Source of the DNA: Phenylobacterium sp.
GTDB lineage: Bacteria > Pseudomonadota > Alphaproteobacteria > Caulobacterales > Caulobacteraceae
Direction of reading: 5' to 3'
DNA length: 64,000 nucleotides
Assembly (NCBI RefSeq): GCF_030680185.1
Contig: NZ_JAUXVZ010000015.1
Location: 1-64,000 of the forward strand
A model generated the notes under the pieces. It worked only from the letters and a program-made list of their open reading frames with translations, had not been told where the DNA came from and did no database searches. Both the position numbers and the translations under genes were made by a program. Positions 51,510 through 62,391 of this stretch are shown here, piece by piece. Each line of letters begins with the position of its first letter. The first letter of the stretch is position 1.

Positions 51510-53084
51510 ATGACTTTCCAAGCTTCCAACGCCGCGCCCGAACGCGATCGCGTCATCGTATTCGACACCACCATGCGTGATGGCGAGCAGTCGCCCGGCG
51601 CCTCCATGTCCTTGGAGGAGAAGCTGGAGCTCGCCAAGATCCTGGAGGAGATGCGCGTCGATGTGATCGAGGCCGGCTTCCCCATCGCCTCCAACGGCGA
51701 CTTCGAAGCGGTGCGCCAGATCTCCGAGATCGTCACCGAAAGCACCGTCTGCGGCCTGGCCCGGGCCGCGGCCATCGACATCGAGCGCTGCGCCGAGGCG
51801 ATCCGCCCGGCCAAGCGCGGCCGCATCCATACCTTCCTGTCCACCAGCCCCTCGCACCGGGATCACATCCTGAAGATGAGCCAGGAGGATATCCTGGAGG
51901 CCATCACCCGCTCGGTGACCCACGCCCGCAACCTGTGCGACGACGTGGAATGGTCGGCCCAGGACGCCACCCGCACGGAGCAGGACTTCCTGCGCCGCTG
52001 CGTCGAGGCCGCCATCAAGGCCGGGGCCAAGACGGTGAACATCCCCGACACCGTCGGCTACACCTATCCGTCGGAATATGAGGCGGTGTTCCGCGACCTG
52101 GTGGAGAACGTCCCCGGTATCGACAACATCATCCTGTCCACCCACTGCCACAATGACCTGGGCCTGGCCGTGGCCAACAGCCTGGCCGGCGTGCAGGGCG
52201 GGGCGCGCCAGGTCGAGGTGGCGATCAACGGCATCGGCGAGCGGGCCGGCAATGCGGCCCTGGAAGAGGTGGTCATGGCGCTGAAGGTGCGCGGCGACCG
52301 TCTGCCCTATTTCACCGGCGCCGAGACCCAGCACATCACCCGCGCCAGCCGCTACGTCTCGGCCATCACCGGCTTCCCGGTGCAGTTCAACAAGGCGATC
52401 GTCGGCAAGAACGCCTTCGCCCATGAGAGCGGCATCCACCAGGACGGCATGCTGAAGGACCGCGGCACCTACGAGATCATGACGCCGGAAAGCGTCGGGC
52501 AGGGCGCGTCCAACCTGGTCATGGGCAAGCACTCCGGCCGCCATGCCTTCCGCGAAAAGCTGAAGGCGCTCGGCTACGAGCTGGGCCAGAACGCCCTGAA
52601 CGAAGCCTTCCAGCGCTTCAAGGACCTGGCTGACAAGAAGAAGCACGTCTTCGACGACGACATCGTGGCCCTGGTCGACGACGCCCTGGCCTCCGGCGCA
52701 GACCGCATCCAGGTCAAGCACCTGCGGGTGATCGCCGGCACTGAAGGGCCGCAGGAGGCGCATCTGACGGTGACGGTCGAGGGCGTCGAGCGTGCGGCCA
52801 CGGCCACGGGCGACGGGCCGGTGGATGCGGTGTTCAACGCCATCCACGAGGTGGTGCCGCACACCGCCATCCTGCGCCTGTTCCAGGTGCATGCGGTCAC
52901 CGAGGGCACCGACGCCCAGGCCCAGGTCTCCGTCCGTCTGGAGGAGGACGGCCGTATAGCCACCGGCCAGGCGGCCGACACCGATACGCTGACGGCCTCG
53001 GCCAAGGCCTATGTGAACGCGCTGAACAACCTCTTCGCCCGCAAGGAAAAGACCGCGCCGGACGCCATCGCCAGCGGCTTCTGA
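51510..53084 (+). CDS. leuA: 2-isopropylmalate synthase
   Basis: A 524-residue class I isopropylmalate synthase, committing step of leucine synthesis (2-oxoisovalerate plus acetyl-CoA). [16 protein letters not shown] opens the TIM barrel with the catalytic/metal Asp, [18 protein letters not shown] supplies the two metal His, and the C-terminal regulatory domain (residues about 395-510, [17 protein letters not shown] onward) binds leucine for feedback inhibition. A leader peptide with consecutive Leu codons and an attenuator hairpin lie upstream. A second mini-frame of nine codons (51484-51513) overlaps the leuA start by ATGA and may couple translation. Confidence 0.97.
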   Translation: MTFQASNAAPERDRVIVFDTTMRDGEQSPGASMSLEEKLELAKILEEMRVDVIEAGFPIASNGDFEAVRQISEIVTESTVCGLARAAAIDIERCAEAIRPAKRGRIHTFLSTSPSHRDHILKMSQEDILEAITRSVTHARNLCDDVEWSAQDATRTEQDFLRRCVEAAIKAGAKTVNIPDTVGYTYPSEYEAVFRDLVENVPGIDNIILSTHCHNDLGLAVANSLAGVQGGARQVEVAINGIGERAGNAALEEVVMALKVRGDRLPYFTGAETQHITRASRYVSAITGFPVQFNKAIVGKNAFAHESGIHQDGMLKDRGTYEIMTPESVGQGASNLVMGKHSGRHAFREKLKALGYELGQNALNEAFQRFKDLADKKKHVFDDDIVALVDDALASGADRIQVKHLRVIAGTEGPQEAHLTVTVEGVERAATATGDGPVDAVFNAIHEVVPHTAILRLFQVHAVTEGTDAQAQVSVRLEEDGRIATGQAADTDTLTASAKAYVNALNNLFARKEKTAPDAIASGF

Positions 53085-53160
53085 TCGCGCGACGTCGATC
53101 CCCGTTCGGACGGAGACCGCGGTGAGGGCTTGCGCGCCCTCATCCTAGGCCTTCGCCAGC

Positions 53161-53197
53161 ACCCCCACCCCAACCCATCCCCGCAAGGGGGAGGGGC
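53161..53197. repeat. C-rich/G-rich palindromic intergenic repeat (REP-like)
   Basis: CCCCACCCCAACCCATCCCC followed by GCAA and GGGGGAGGGG is a short palindromic element of the type scattered between genes in Caulobacterales and other alphaproteobacteria. It lies between leuA and the EamA transporter gene and may also act as a leuA terminator. Confidence 0.45.
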
Positions 53198-53208
53198 GAG
53201 GCTTTGCC

Positions 53209-54090
53209 ATGCTCTGGATCGTCCTGACGATCGCCGCTGCGCCCCTGCAGGTGGCCCGCAACGCCCTGCAGCGCGGCCTGATGGCCGAGGCCGGGCCGTG
53301 GGGCGCGACCCTGGTCCGCTTCCTGTTCGGCCTGCCGTTCGCGCTCGCCATCTTCGCCGTCGTGGCGGCCCTTCACCCGCTTGCTGATCCGACCCCGACC
53401 GCCAGGTTCTGGGTGTCGGTGAGCGCCGGCGCCCTGGGTCAGGTGCTGGCCACCGCGGCCCTGCTGGTGGCCATGCGCCGGTCGGGCTTTGCGGTGGCGA
53501 CCTTCATGCAGCAGGCCTCTCTGCCCCTGGCGGCGATCATGGGGCTGGTGGTCTTCGGCGACCAGCTCGGGACGCAGGCCTGGGCGGGCGTGGCCTTGAC
53601 CACCGTCGGCCTGGTGATCCTGTCCTGGCCCGGCCGGGCGGCGGCCCGCGGCGCCCTGATCGGCAGCGCGATGGGGCTGGCCTCCGGCGCGGCCTTCGCC
53701 GTGGCGCTGAACGGCTATCGCCAGGCCGGCCTGGCCCTGGAGCCGAACTATCCAATCTACGCGGCCACGGCGGCGGTGTGCGTGGCCCAGGCGCTGCAGA
53801 CCCTGGGGCTGGGGGCCTATCTGGCGGTGACCCGACCCCAGTCGCTGGTGGCCGTGGCGCGGGCGTGGCGTTCGTCCCTGGGGGCCGGGTTCTTCGGCGC
53901 CGCGGCCTCAGCCTGCTGGTTCTCCGCGCTCGCCCTGGCGCCGGCGGGCATGGTCCGGGCGGTCGGCGTGATCGAGGCGCCCATCGCCGCTGCGGCCGGT
54001 CGCCGACTGTTCCAGGAGCGACTCACCCTGCGTCAGGCCCTGGCCGGGGCGGCCACCGCAACAGGCGTTATCCTGACGGCGCTGGGCTAG
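53209..54090 (+). CDS. EamA/DMT-family transporter
   Basis: A 293-residue drug/metabolite-superfamily permease with about ten TM segments arranged as two five-TM repeats (second repeat begins near residue 148). The MRRSGFAVATFMQQASLPLAAIMGLVVFGDQL and ASACWFSALALAPAGMVRAVGVIEAPIAAAAGRRLFQERL stretches are typical EamA ends. Substrate unknown; members export amino acids or metabolites. ATG start with GGGGCGAGG upstream. Confidence 0.87.
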   Translation: MLWIVLTIAAAPLQVARNALQRGLMAEAGPWGATLVRFLFGLPFALAIFAVVAALHPLADPTPTARFWVSVSAGALGQVLATAALLVAMRRSGFAVATFMQQASLPLAAIMGLVVFGDQLGTQAWAGVALTTVGLVILSWPGRAAARGALIGSAMGLASGAAFAVALNGYRQAGLALEPNYPIYAATAAVCVAQALQTLGLGAYLAVTRPQSLVAVARAWRSSLGAGFFGAAASACWFSALALAPAGMVRAVGVIEAPIAAAAGRRLFQERLTLRQALAGAATATGVILTALG

Positions 54091-54281
54091 ATGTTCCGGG
54101 CCCTGAGAATCACCGGTCGGCGCGACCGCGCGCCGCACGGTCCGCCCGGTCCCGCTGCGGTTGAATTTCTCACGGCTCCGCGCCCCGCAGAGGGCCGGTC
54201 TTGAGGCGATAGGTGAATAAGCCTTGAAATCAACAAAGGGGCGGGGCACACGAACCCCAAGTCCTTCTCGCGACAGCCTGA

Positions 54282-55412
<1,131 letters not shown>

Positions 55413-55525
55413 GCGGGTTCCGGTTCGGACGAAACCGTCGGAATCAGGCAAGGTCGGTCTAGGATTTGCTGAACTGACGCAGGCGGCGCTTGGCCGTCTT
55501 CGTGTCTGCGGGGAGACGGGCTTAG

Positions 55526-56632
55526 GTGTCCTTACGGGACAATCCCTTCGGTGAGATCCGAGTGCCGCTGGTCTGGACCGCCGGCGTCGCCCTCATCGTG
55601 GCCGTCGTCGTGGCCGCCGCCCTGCTGCTGGGGGACCGCCGGGAGACCTTCCGCAACGAGGCCTATGGGGTTACCCGGGAGGTCAGCGACGCGGTCAGCG
55701 CGCCGGTCACCGGCGTGGTCTCGGCGCCGCTCCACTGGCTGGGTTCGCTTTCGAGCGCGGTGGGGAACTACTTCTTCGCCGTGTCGGAGAACCGCCGCCT
55801 TCGCCAGCAGCTGGAAGCCGCCGCCGCCCTCGAGCAGGAGGTCTTGAGCCTGCGCGACCTCAATGAGCGCTACAGCGATCTGCTGGGCCTGCAGACCAAT
55901 CCGCCGATCCCCATGGTCTCGGCCCGCGTGGTGGCCGACGCCCGAGGGCCCTTCGCCAACACCCGCCTAGCCAATGCCGGGCGCGAGCGCAATGTGCGGA
56001 TCGGCAATCCGGTGATGAGCGAGCACGGCCTGGTGGGGCGTGTGGTCGGCGTCACCCGCGGGGCGAGCCGTGTGCTGATGCTGACCGATATCGCCTCGCG
56101 CACGCCGGTGATGGTCGATCGCACCAACGCCCGGGCCATCCTGACCGGGGACGGCGGCCCCAATCCCAAGCTCGACTATCTGCGCGGCCAGGACCCGGTG
56201 AAGGAAGGCGACCGTATCGTCACGTCCGGCGACGGCGGCCTGATGCCCCGGGGCCTGCCGGTGGGGGTGGCGGTGCGCGGCGTGGACGGCGCCTGGCGGG
56301 TGGTGCTCAGCGCCGATTCCGAGGCGGTGGATTTCGTGCGCATCCTGCTGTTCGAGGACTTCTCCCAGCTGGTCGACCAGGAGGAGCTGAACGCGCCTTC
56401 CGAACCGCCGGCCAACAACGCCCTGCCGGCCGTGGGGGTCACCTCGCCGCCGCCGCCCAGCCCCTCGGCCGCCGCGCCTGAGGCCCGGGCCCCCGCTCAG
56501 AAGGCGCCTGCGACCCGAGCGCCGGCGCCCAAGGCGCCCGCGGCCAGGCCTCCGGCTCAGAAGGCGCCGGCCCAGCCCACGCCTGCGCCCGCAGCAGAGC
56601 CCCCGCCGCCCGCCCTGGAGCCGGTGTTTTGA
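55526..56632 (+). CDS. mreC: Rod shape-determining protein MreC
   Basis: A 368-residue bitopic protein. A single TM at residues about 15-35 is followed by a coiled-coil (QQLEAAAALEQEVLSLRDLNERY) and the two-barrel periplasmic domain (VVADARGPFANTRLANAGRERNVRIGNPVMSEHGLVGRV is diagnostic). The C-terminal 70 residues are a Pro/Ala/Lys tail with repeats of the type APAQKAP/APAPKAP. It starts with GTG. It links MreB to the penicillin-binding proteins in the periplasm. Its stop overlaps the TTG start of mreD. Confidence 0.95.
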   Translation: MSLRDNPFGEIRVPLVWTAGVALIVAVVVAAALLLGDRRETFRNEAYGVTREVSDAVSAPVTGVVSAPLHWLGSLSSAVGNYFFAVSENRRLRQQLEAAAALEQEVLSLRDLNERYSDLLGLQTNPPIPMVSARVVADARGPFANTRLANAGRERNVRIGNPVMSEHGLVGRVVGVTRGASRVLMLTDIASRTPVMVDRTNARAILTGDGGPNPKLDYLRGQDPVKEGDRIVTSGDGGLMPRGLPVGVAVRGVDGAWRVVLSADSEAVDFVRILLFEDFSQLVDQEELNAPSEPPANNALPAVGVTSPPPPSPSAAAPEARAPAQKAPATRAPAPKAPAARPPAQKAPAQPTPAPAAEPPPPALEPVF

Positions 56633-57141
56633 GCCTCGCGGCTGGCCGTCTTGATCCTCTGAGCTGGCTTGGCCTGCCCATCCTGCAGTGCCTCCTGGCC
56701 ACCCTGCTGTTCAGCCTGCCCATTCGCGTGTTCGGCTGGGGGTTGCCGGAACCCGTGTTCTGCATGGCGCCGGCCTTCGCCTGGGCGGTGATCCGGCCTT
56801 CCATACTGGCGCCCTTCGGGGTGCTGTTCATGGGCCTGTTCCTCGACCTCTTCTGGGGCGGTCCCATGGGGCTCTGGGCGCTGTCCCTGCTGGTGGCCTA
56901 TGGGGCGGTGCTGGGCGCGCGTTCGATGATGGTCGGCCAGAGCCGTCCGATGATGTGGATCTGGTTCGCCGTGGCCTGCGCCGTCGCCGAACTGGTCGCC
57001 TTCCTGATCACCCAGCTCACCGCCCGGGCGACGCCGAATCTTCTGGCGGTGCTGTGGCAATTCCTTGCCACAATCCTGCTGTATCCGTTTGCGCACCGGC
57101 TCATCGACAGATTCGATGACGCCGATGTGCGGTTCCGTTAG
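56629..57141 (+). CDS. mreD: Rod shape-determining protein MreD
   Basis: A 170-residue inner-membrane protein with about five TM segments and the MreD pattern (LFMGLFLDLFWGGPMGLWALSLLVAYG). The start is TTG, overlapping the mreC stop as TTGA, so translation is coupled. It forms part of the elongasome with MreC, RodA and PBP2. The mrdA gene follows 12 bases later. Confidence 0.92.
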   Translation: MSLAAGRLDPLSWLGLPILQCLLATLLFSLPIRVFGWGLPEPVFCMAPAFAWAVIRPSILAPFGVLFMGLFLDLFWGGPMGLWALSLLVAYGAVLGARSMMVGQSRPMMWIWFAVACAVAELVAFLITQLTARATPNLLAVLWQFLATILLYPFAHRLIDRFDDADVRFR

Positions 57142-57153
57142 GGGGCGAGCGCG

Positions 57154-59136
57154 TTGAGCGAGCCGTCCATCTTCTTCTCCGAGGTCAATGAGCGGCAGGG
57201 CACCTTCCACCGCCGTAGCTTCCTGCTGGGCGGTTTCGCCGGCGCCGGCATGCTGGCGCTCGGCGGCCGGCTCGCCCACCTGCAGATCCTCGAGGCGCAG
57301 CGCTATGAGAAGCTGTCGGCCTCCAACCAGTTCAACTTCCGCCTGGTGCCGCCGCCGCGGGGCCTGATCGTCGATCGCAACGGCGAGATCCTGGCCACCA
57401 ACCGCCCGAACTTCCGCCTGCTGGTGGTCAAGGACGGGGTGCATGAGCCCGGCGCGACCCTGAAGACCCTGGCCCACTTCGTGCCCCTGGACGATGACCG
57501 CCAGGCCCGGCTGATGCGCGAGTTCGAGCGCACGCCCAACCAGCGTCCGGTTTCGGTCCTGGAGGACATGACCTGGGAGCAGTTCTCGGCGATCAATGTC
57601 CGCGCGCCGGAGATGCCCCATGTGACCGCCGACATGGGCGAGGTGCGGGTCTATCCGCACGGCGGCGCCTTCGCCCACGTGATCGGCTATGTGGCCAAGG
57701 TGAACCGCGAGGACCTGACCGAGACCGGCCCCAATTCCGAGCCGATCCTGCTGCACCCCGGCTTCCGTATCGGCCGCCAGGGGGTGGAGAAGGCGTTCGA
57801 TCTCGATCTGCGCGGGCGGACCGGCGCCAAGAAGGTCGAGGTGGACGCCCGCGGCCGCGAAATCCGCCACGACCAGGATGGGGACATCCCGGCCCAGCCG
57901 GGCAAGACCGTCGAACTGACCCTGGATGTGGACATTCAGAACCGCGCCCTGGAGGTGATGGGGGACGAGAGCGGCGCGATCGTACTCATGGACTGTCGCA
58001 GCGGCGACCTGCTGTGCATGGTCTCGACGCCCAGCTTCGACGCCAACCGCTTCGTCCGCGGCCTGTCGACCGCCGAGTACCGCGCCCTGGCCGACTATGA
58101 GCGGCGGCCCCTGCTCGACAAGGCCATGAGCGGCACCTATCCGCCCGGCTCGACCTTCAAGATGACGACCGCTCTGGCGGCGTTGAGCGCGGGCATCAAT
58201 CCCGAGGAGCGGATCAACTGCGGTGGCGGCTGGTACTTCGGCGGGCGCACCTGGCGTTGCTGGCGCCATGGCGGCCACGGGCCGCAGAACATGCACGACG
58301 CCATCAAGAACTCCTGCGACATCTATTTCTATCAGGTCGCCCTGCGGATGGGGCCCGACCACATCGCCCGCGCCGCCAAGGCCCTGGGCTTTGGCCAGAC
58401 CTTCGACATCGGGATCCCCGGCCAGCGCAGCGGGGTGGTGGGTTCCACCGAGTGGAAGCGCACCCAGGTCAAGCGCGACCCCACCTGGCACCCCGGCGAT
58501 TCCGTCAGCTATGGGATCGGCCAGGGCTATGTGGCGGTCAACGGCCTGCAGCTGGCGGTGATGACCGCTCGGCTGGCCAATGGCCGCAAACAGCTCAATC
58601 CACGGCTGATCAAGTCGGTGGGCGGGGTGGAGATGCCGCCCGGGGACGAGGTGCCGCCCCTGCCGTTTTCCCCTGAACACCTGGACTATGTGCGCGCCGG
58701 CATGATCTCGGTGGCCAACGACCGCAGCGGCACAGCTTATCGCCAGAGCCAGCTGGGCCTCGGCGACGTGATGATGGCCGGCAAGACCGGGACGGCGCAG
58801 GTCCGCAGCTATGACGGCGTCGCCTCGCGCAGCAGCGACAGCGTGCGCTGGGGCCTGAAGGACCACAACCTCTATGTCGCCTTCGCCCCCATCGATGACC
58901 CCCGCTATGCGGTGTCGGTGATCATCCAGCACGGGGGCATGGGCGGCGCCACGGCCGCGGCCCCCCGGGCGCGCGAGGTGATGCGGGTGGCCCTGCTGAA
59001 GGATCCCGAAATTCGCGCCCGGATCGAGCGGCCCCTGCCCATGCCTGACGTGAGCGACGTGCCGCCGGTGGGCCAGGCGCCGGACGCCCCCATCGAAGGT
59101 CCGCCGCTCGCCGCCGATCCCGCGGCGCCTACATGA
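57154..59136 (+). CDS. mrdA: Penicillin-binding protein 2 (peptidoglycan transpeptidase, MrdA)
   Basis: A 660-residue class B PBP. One TM lies near residues 22-40, then a pedestal domain (VPPPRGLIVDRNGEILATNRPNF). Transpeptidase motifs: SxxK as STFK in GTYPPGSTFKMTTAL, SxN-equivalent SCD in KNSCDIYFYQ, and KTGT in AGKTGTAQV. It cross-links new glycan strands during elongation. Start is TTG with AGGGGGCGAG upstream. The C-terminal 30 residues are Pro/Ala-rich. Its stop overlaps the rodA start (ATGA). Confidence 0.96.
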   Translation: MSEPSIFFSEVNERQGTFHRRSFLLGGFAGAGMLALGGRLAHLQILEAQRYEKLSASNQFNFRLVPPPRGLIVDRNGEILATNRPNFRLLVVKDGVHEPGATLKTLAHFVPLDDDRQARLMREFERTPNQRPVSVLEDMTWEQFSAINVRAPEMPHVTADMGEVRVYPHGGAFAHVIGYVAKVNREDLTETGPNSEPILLHPGFRIGRQGVEKAFDLDLRGRTGAKKVEVDARGREIRHDQDGDIPAQPGKTVELTLDVDIQNRALEVMGDESGAIVLMDCRSGDLLCMVSTPSFDANRFVRGLSTAEYRALADYERRPLLDKAMSGTYPPGSTFKMTTALAALSAGINPEERINCGGGWYFGGRTWRCWRHGGHGPQNMHDAIKNSCDIYFYQVALRMGPDHIARAAKALGFGQTFDIGIPGQRSGVVGSTEWKRTQVKRDPTWHPGDSVSYGIGQGYVAVNGLQLAVMTARLANGRKQLNPRLIKSVGGVEMPPGDEVPPLPFSPEHLDYVRAGMISVANDRSGTAYRQSQLGLGDVMMAGKTGTAQVRSYDGVASRSSDSVRWGLKDHNLYVAFAPIDDPRYAVSVIIQHGGMGGATAAAPRAREVMRVALLKDPEIRARIERPLPMPDVSDVPPVGQAPDAPIEGPPLAADPAAPT

Positions 59137-60287
59137 CCGTCAGCGCCCTGACCCGGCCGGGGGAACGAGACCGGCTCGTCGTCAAGTTCACCCAGATCGA
59201 CTGGACCTTCGTCATCGCGCTGTGCCTGCTGGCCGGCACGGGCGCGCTGATGATGTTCTCGGTGGCGGGAAGTTCCTGGGAGCCCTGGGCGGGCGCCCAT
59301 CTGTTCCGCTTCGGCTTCTGCCTGATCCTGATGATCGCGCTCGCCCTGTTCGACATCCGGGTCTGGTTTGCGCTGGCCTATCCCATCTATGGCCTGGGCC
59401 TGGCGCTGCTGGTGGCCGTCGAGCTGTTTGGCGATACGCGCATGGGCGCCACCCGCTGGCTGGACCTCGGCTTCATCAGCTTCCAGCCGTCAGAGGTGAT
59501 GAAGGTGGGCATCGTCCTGGCCCTGGCGCGGTTTTACCACGGGATTTCGGCCGAGAACGCCCGCCTGTCCTGGTGGCTGCTGATCCCGGCGCTGATGATC
59601 GCGGCCCCGGTCCTGCTGGTGGCCCATCAGCCCGATCTCGGCACGGCCATGCTCATCGCCCTGACCGGGGCGGCGATCGTGGTGCTGGCGGGGCTTTCCT
59701 GGCGGGTCATCGGCGCCGCCGCCCTGGCCTTTCTGGTCGCCGTGCCGCCGATGGTGATGTTCGTGATGCACGACTACCAGCGCAAGCGGGTGCTCACCTT
59801 CCTCGATCCCGAGAGCGATCCGTCCGGCTCGGGCTATCATATCCTGCAGTCGAAGATCGCCCTGGGCTCCGGCGGCTTCTTCGGCAAGGGCTATGGGCTG
59901 GGCTCGCAGAGCCAGCTGAACTTCCTGCCCGAGAAGCACACCGACTTCATCTTCGCCACTTTGGCCGAGGAGTTCGGCTTCCTGGGCTGCGCCTCGGTGC
60001 TGGCCATCTTCGCCGCGGTGATCTTCATGGCCCTGCGGACCGCATCCCTGGCTCACAGCCACTTCGGCCGGCTGGCGGCGTCGGGGGTGACGGCGACCTT
60101 CACCCTCTATGTGCTGATCAACGGCGCCATGGTCATGGGCCTGGCGCCTGTGGTGGGCGTGCCCATGCCGCTGCTGTCCTACGGCGGCACGGTGATGCTG
60201 ACGGTAATGATCGGCTTTGGCCTGGTCCAGTCGGTGCGGGTGCACCGCTATACCGAGGTCACCAGCGGCAAGGGCGCCTTCGTCTAG
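59133..60287 (+). CDS. rodA: Peptidoglycan glycosyltransferase RodA
   Basis: A 384-residue SEDS-family polymerase with about ten TM segments. GATRWLDLGFISFQPSEVMKVGIVLALAR is the SEDS core with the catalytic region. HQPDLGTAM, and GFFGKGYGLGSQSQLNFLPEKHTDFIFATLAEEFGFLG, are further diagnostic stretches. It polymerises glycan strands as the partner of PBP2. Last gene of the mre-mrd operon, convergent with the proline iminopeptidase gene. Confidence 0.96.
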   Translation: MTVSALTRPGERDRLVVKFTQIDWTFVIALCLLAGTGALMMFSVAGSSWEPWAGAHLFRFGFCLILMIALALFDIRVWFALAYPIYGLGLALLVAVELFGDTRMGATRWLDLGFISFQPSEVMKVGIVLALARFYHGISAENARLSWWLLIPALMIAAPVLLVAHQPDLGTAMLIALTGAAIVVLAGLSWRVIGAAALAFLVAVPPMVMFVMHDYQRKRVLTFLDPESDPSGSGYHILQSKIALGSGGFFGKGYGLGSQSQLNFLPEKHTDFIFATLAEEFGFLGCASVLAIFAAVIFMALRTASLAHSHFGRLAASGVTATFTLYVLINGAMVMGLAPVVGVPMPLLSYGGTVMLTVMIGFGLVQSVRVHRYTEVTSGKGAFV

Positions 60288-60289
60288 GC

Positions 60290-61285
60290 TTAGCGGCCAA
60301 CCAGGGCCGCGTCGGTGGCCCGCACCAGGGCGTCGACCACGCCGGGCTCGGTGGAGGCGTGGCCGGCGTCCCACACCACGTCGAGCCTCGCCTCCGGCCA
60401 GGCGCGGCTCAGCCGCCAGGCCGCGTCCATCGGCGTCACCACGTCAAACCGGCCCTGGACGATCCAGCCGGGAATGTCGCGGATCTTGTCGACGTTCTTG
60501 AGGATCCAGTTGTCTTCCGGGAAGAAGCCCTTGTTGACGAAGAAGTGGCACTCGATCCGCGCAAAGGCGATGGCGAAGTCCACCTCGTTGAACTTGGACG
60601 GCCGGGCCTCGGGGCCGCGGATGGAGATGGTGTCCCCCTCCCATTGGCTCCAGGCGGTGGCGGCCTCCGACTGAACGCGGCGGTCGGCATGGATCAGCCG
60701 CCGGTGATAGGCGCCCATCAGGTCGCCGCGCTCGTCCTCGGGGATGGGAGCCAGGAACCGTTCCCAGGCGTCGGGGAACAGCATCGAAGCGCCGTTCTGG
60801 TAGAACCAGCCAAGCTCGCGCTGCGTCAGCAGGAAGACCCCGCGCAGGACCAGGCCCTCGACCCGGTCGGGGTGGGTGATGGCGTAGGCCAGCGCCAGGG
60901 TCGAGCCCCATGAGCCGCCGAACACGGTCCATTTCTCGACGCCCAGCTTGACCCGCAGTCGCTCGATGTCGGCGATCAGCGTCCAGGTGGTGTTGTGCTC
61001 CAGCCGCGCATTAGGGTGCGAGCGGCCGCAGCCGCGCTGGTCGAACAGGGCCATGCGCCATTTGGCCGGATCGAAGAACCGCCGCATGGTCGGGTTGATG
61101 GCGCCGCCCGGACCCCCGTGCAGGATCACGCAGGGCTTGCCGTCGGGATTGCCGCACTCCTCGTAATAGACCTCGTGCTCGCTCTCGGTCTGGAGCCATC
61201 CGTGGGCGAAGGGCTCGTTTTCGCGATAGAGGCCGCGGCGCTGGCCATAGGCGGAGACGGAGTCGGAGGGGGAGGGGCGATCCAT
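60290..61285 (-). CDS. pip: Proline iminopeptidase
   Basis: A 331-residue alpha/beta hydrolase (S33 family) releasing N-terminal proline from peptides. [21 protein letters not shown] is the oxyanion region, [13 protein letters not shown] holds the nucleophile Ser, and the acid/His are in GRFDVVTPM and [37 protein letters not shown]-type sequence is the PIP signature. Cytoplasmic. Located 8 bases downstream of the next gene on the same strand, so the two are probably co-transcribed. Confidence 0.92.
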   Translation of the reverse strand: [331 protein letters not shown]

Positions 61286-61293
61286 GCGGCTAT

Positions 61294-62289
61294 TTACGCC
61301 GGGAAACGCCGCCGCATCCAGTCGAGGATGTGCCCGTTAACCGCGTCCGGCTGCTCCTGCTGGGTCCAATGCCCGGAGTCGGTCACCAGAACCTTCTCCA
61401 GGTCCGAAATGTGGTCGCCCATCTTGTCGGCCATGGAGGGCGGCAGGACCGCGTCCTTCTCGGCCATGATCATCAGGCAGGGGATGTTGTCGATCCGCGT
61501 GGGCAGATCGGCGCCGTTCTCCCAGTTGCGGGTGAAGTTGCGATACCAGTTGATGCCGCCGGTGAAGCCGCTGTGCTCGAACAGGGCGACGAAGACCGCC
61601 ATCTCCTCGGCGCTGAGGAACTGGTTGGTGTCGGCCGCCGGATCATAGGCCGCCAGGGCCTGGGCGAAGGCGAAGCTCGACCCGCCTTCCTTCTTTTCGC
61701 CGGCCTCGCGCAGGGCGGCGGGCTTGCGCATGAAGAAGGCCATGGTCTTGGCCACGTCGGCGGCCAGGACCCGGTCAGGCTCATCCGGGGTCTGGAACCA
61801 GACGATGTACATGTCCGGCCCATAGATCTGGCGGAAGAGCGAGATGGGCTCGGCCGGGTAGCGCGGCAGGAAGGGCGTGTTGAGCCCGATGACCCCGGCG
61901 CAGCGCTCGGGATGCATCAGCGGCATCTGCCAGACCACGAAGCCGCCCCAGTCATGGCCGCAGAACACGGCCTTCTCCAGGCCTAGGTGATCGAGCAGCC
62001 CCACCAGGTCGCCGGTCAGATGGGCCATGTCATAGTCGGCCACCGCCTCCGGTCCCGAGGTGAGGCCATAGCCGCGCTGGTCCGGGGCGATGACGTGGTA
62101 GCCGGCGGCCGCCAGGGCCGGGATCTGATGGCGCCACGAAAAGGCGGTTTCCGGAAAGCCGTGGCACAGGACGATGGCCGGGCCGTCCTTGGGGCCGGCT
62201 TCGTAATAGGCCATCTCGATCCCGTTCACCTGCGCGGTCTGAACAACGGGCATCAGGGTCTTCAGGGCCGGCGGCAGGGCAGGGGACAT
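61294..62289 (-). CDS. Alpha/beta hydrolase (soluble epoxide hydrolase-like)
   Basis: A 331-residue alpha/beta hydrolase with the epoxide hydrolase pattern: VLCHGFPETAFSWRHQIPALAAAGYHVIAPDQRGYGLT (HGFPE oxyanion), nucleophile Asp in FCGHDWGGFVVWQMPLMHPER, cap-domain Tyr in the YGPDMYIVWFQ and NWYRNF regions, acid in AEKDAVLPP and His in SGHWTQQEQPDAV. It would open epoxides to diols. I start at MSPALPP. Upstream of pip, likely same operon. Haloalkane dehalogenase or related esterase functions cannot be excluded. Confidence 0.85.
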   Translation of the reverse strand: MSPALPPALKTLMPVVQTAQVNGIEMAYYEAGPKDGPAIVLCHGFPETAFSWRHQIPALAAAGYHVIAPDQRGYGLTSGPEAVADYDMAHLTGDLVGLLDHLGLEKAVFCGHDWGGFVVWQMPLMHPERCAGVIGLNTPFLPRYPAEPISLFRQIYGPDMYIVWFQTPDEPDRVLAADVAKTMAFFMRKPAALREAGEKKEGGSSFAFAQALAAYDPAADTNQFLSAEEMAVFVALFEHSGFTGGINWYRNFTRNWENGADLPTRIDNIPCLMIMAEKDAVLPPSMADKMGDHISDLEKVLVTDSGHWTQQEQPDAVNGHILDWMRRRFPA

Positions 62290-62391
62290 GGGGGGCTCCA
62301 GGGGCGCGGGATTTCGTGAAAAGTGGTCCGATAACCCGGGGGAAGGCAAGGCCGGGGCTTTCCCTGTGGGCGCCATCCCTTAGATAGGGGC

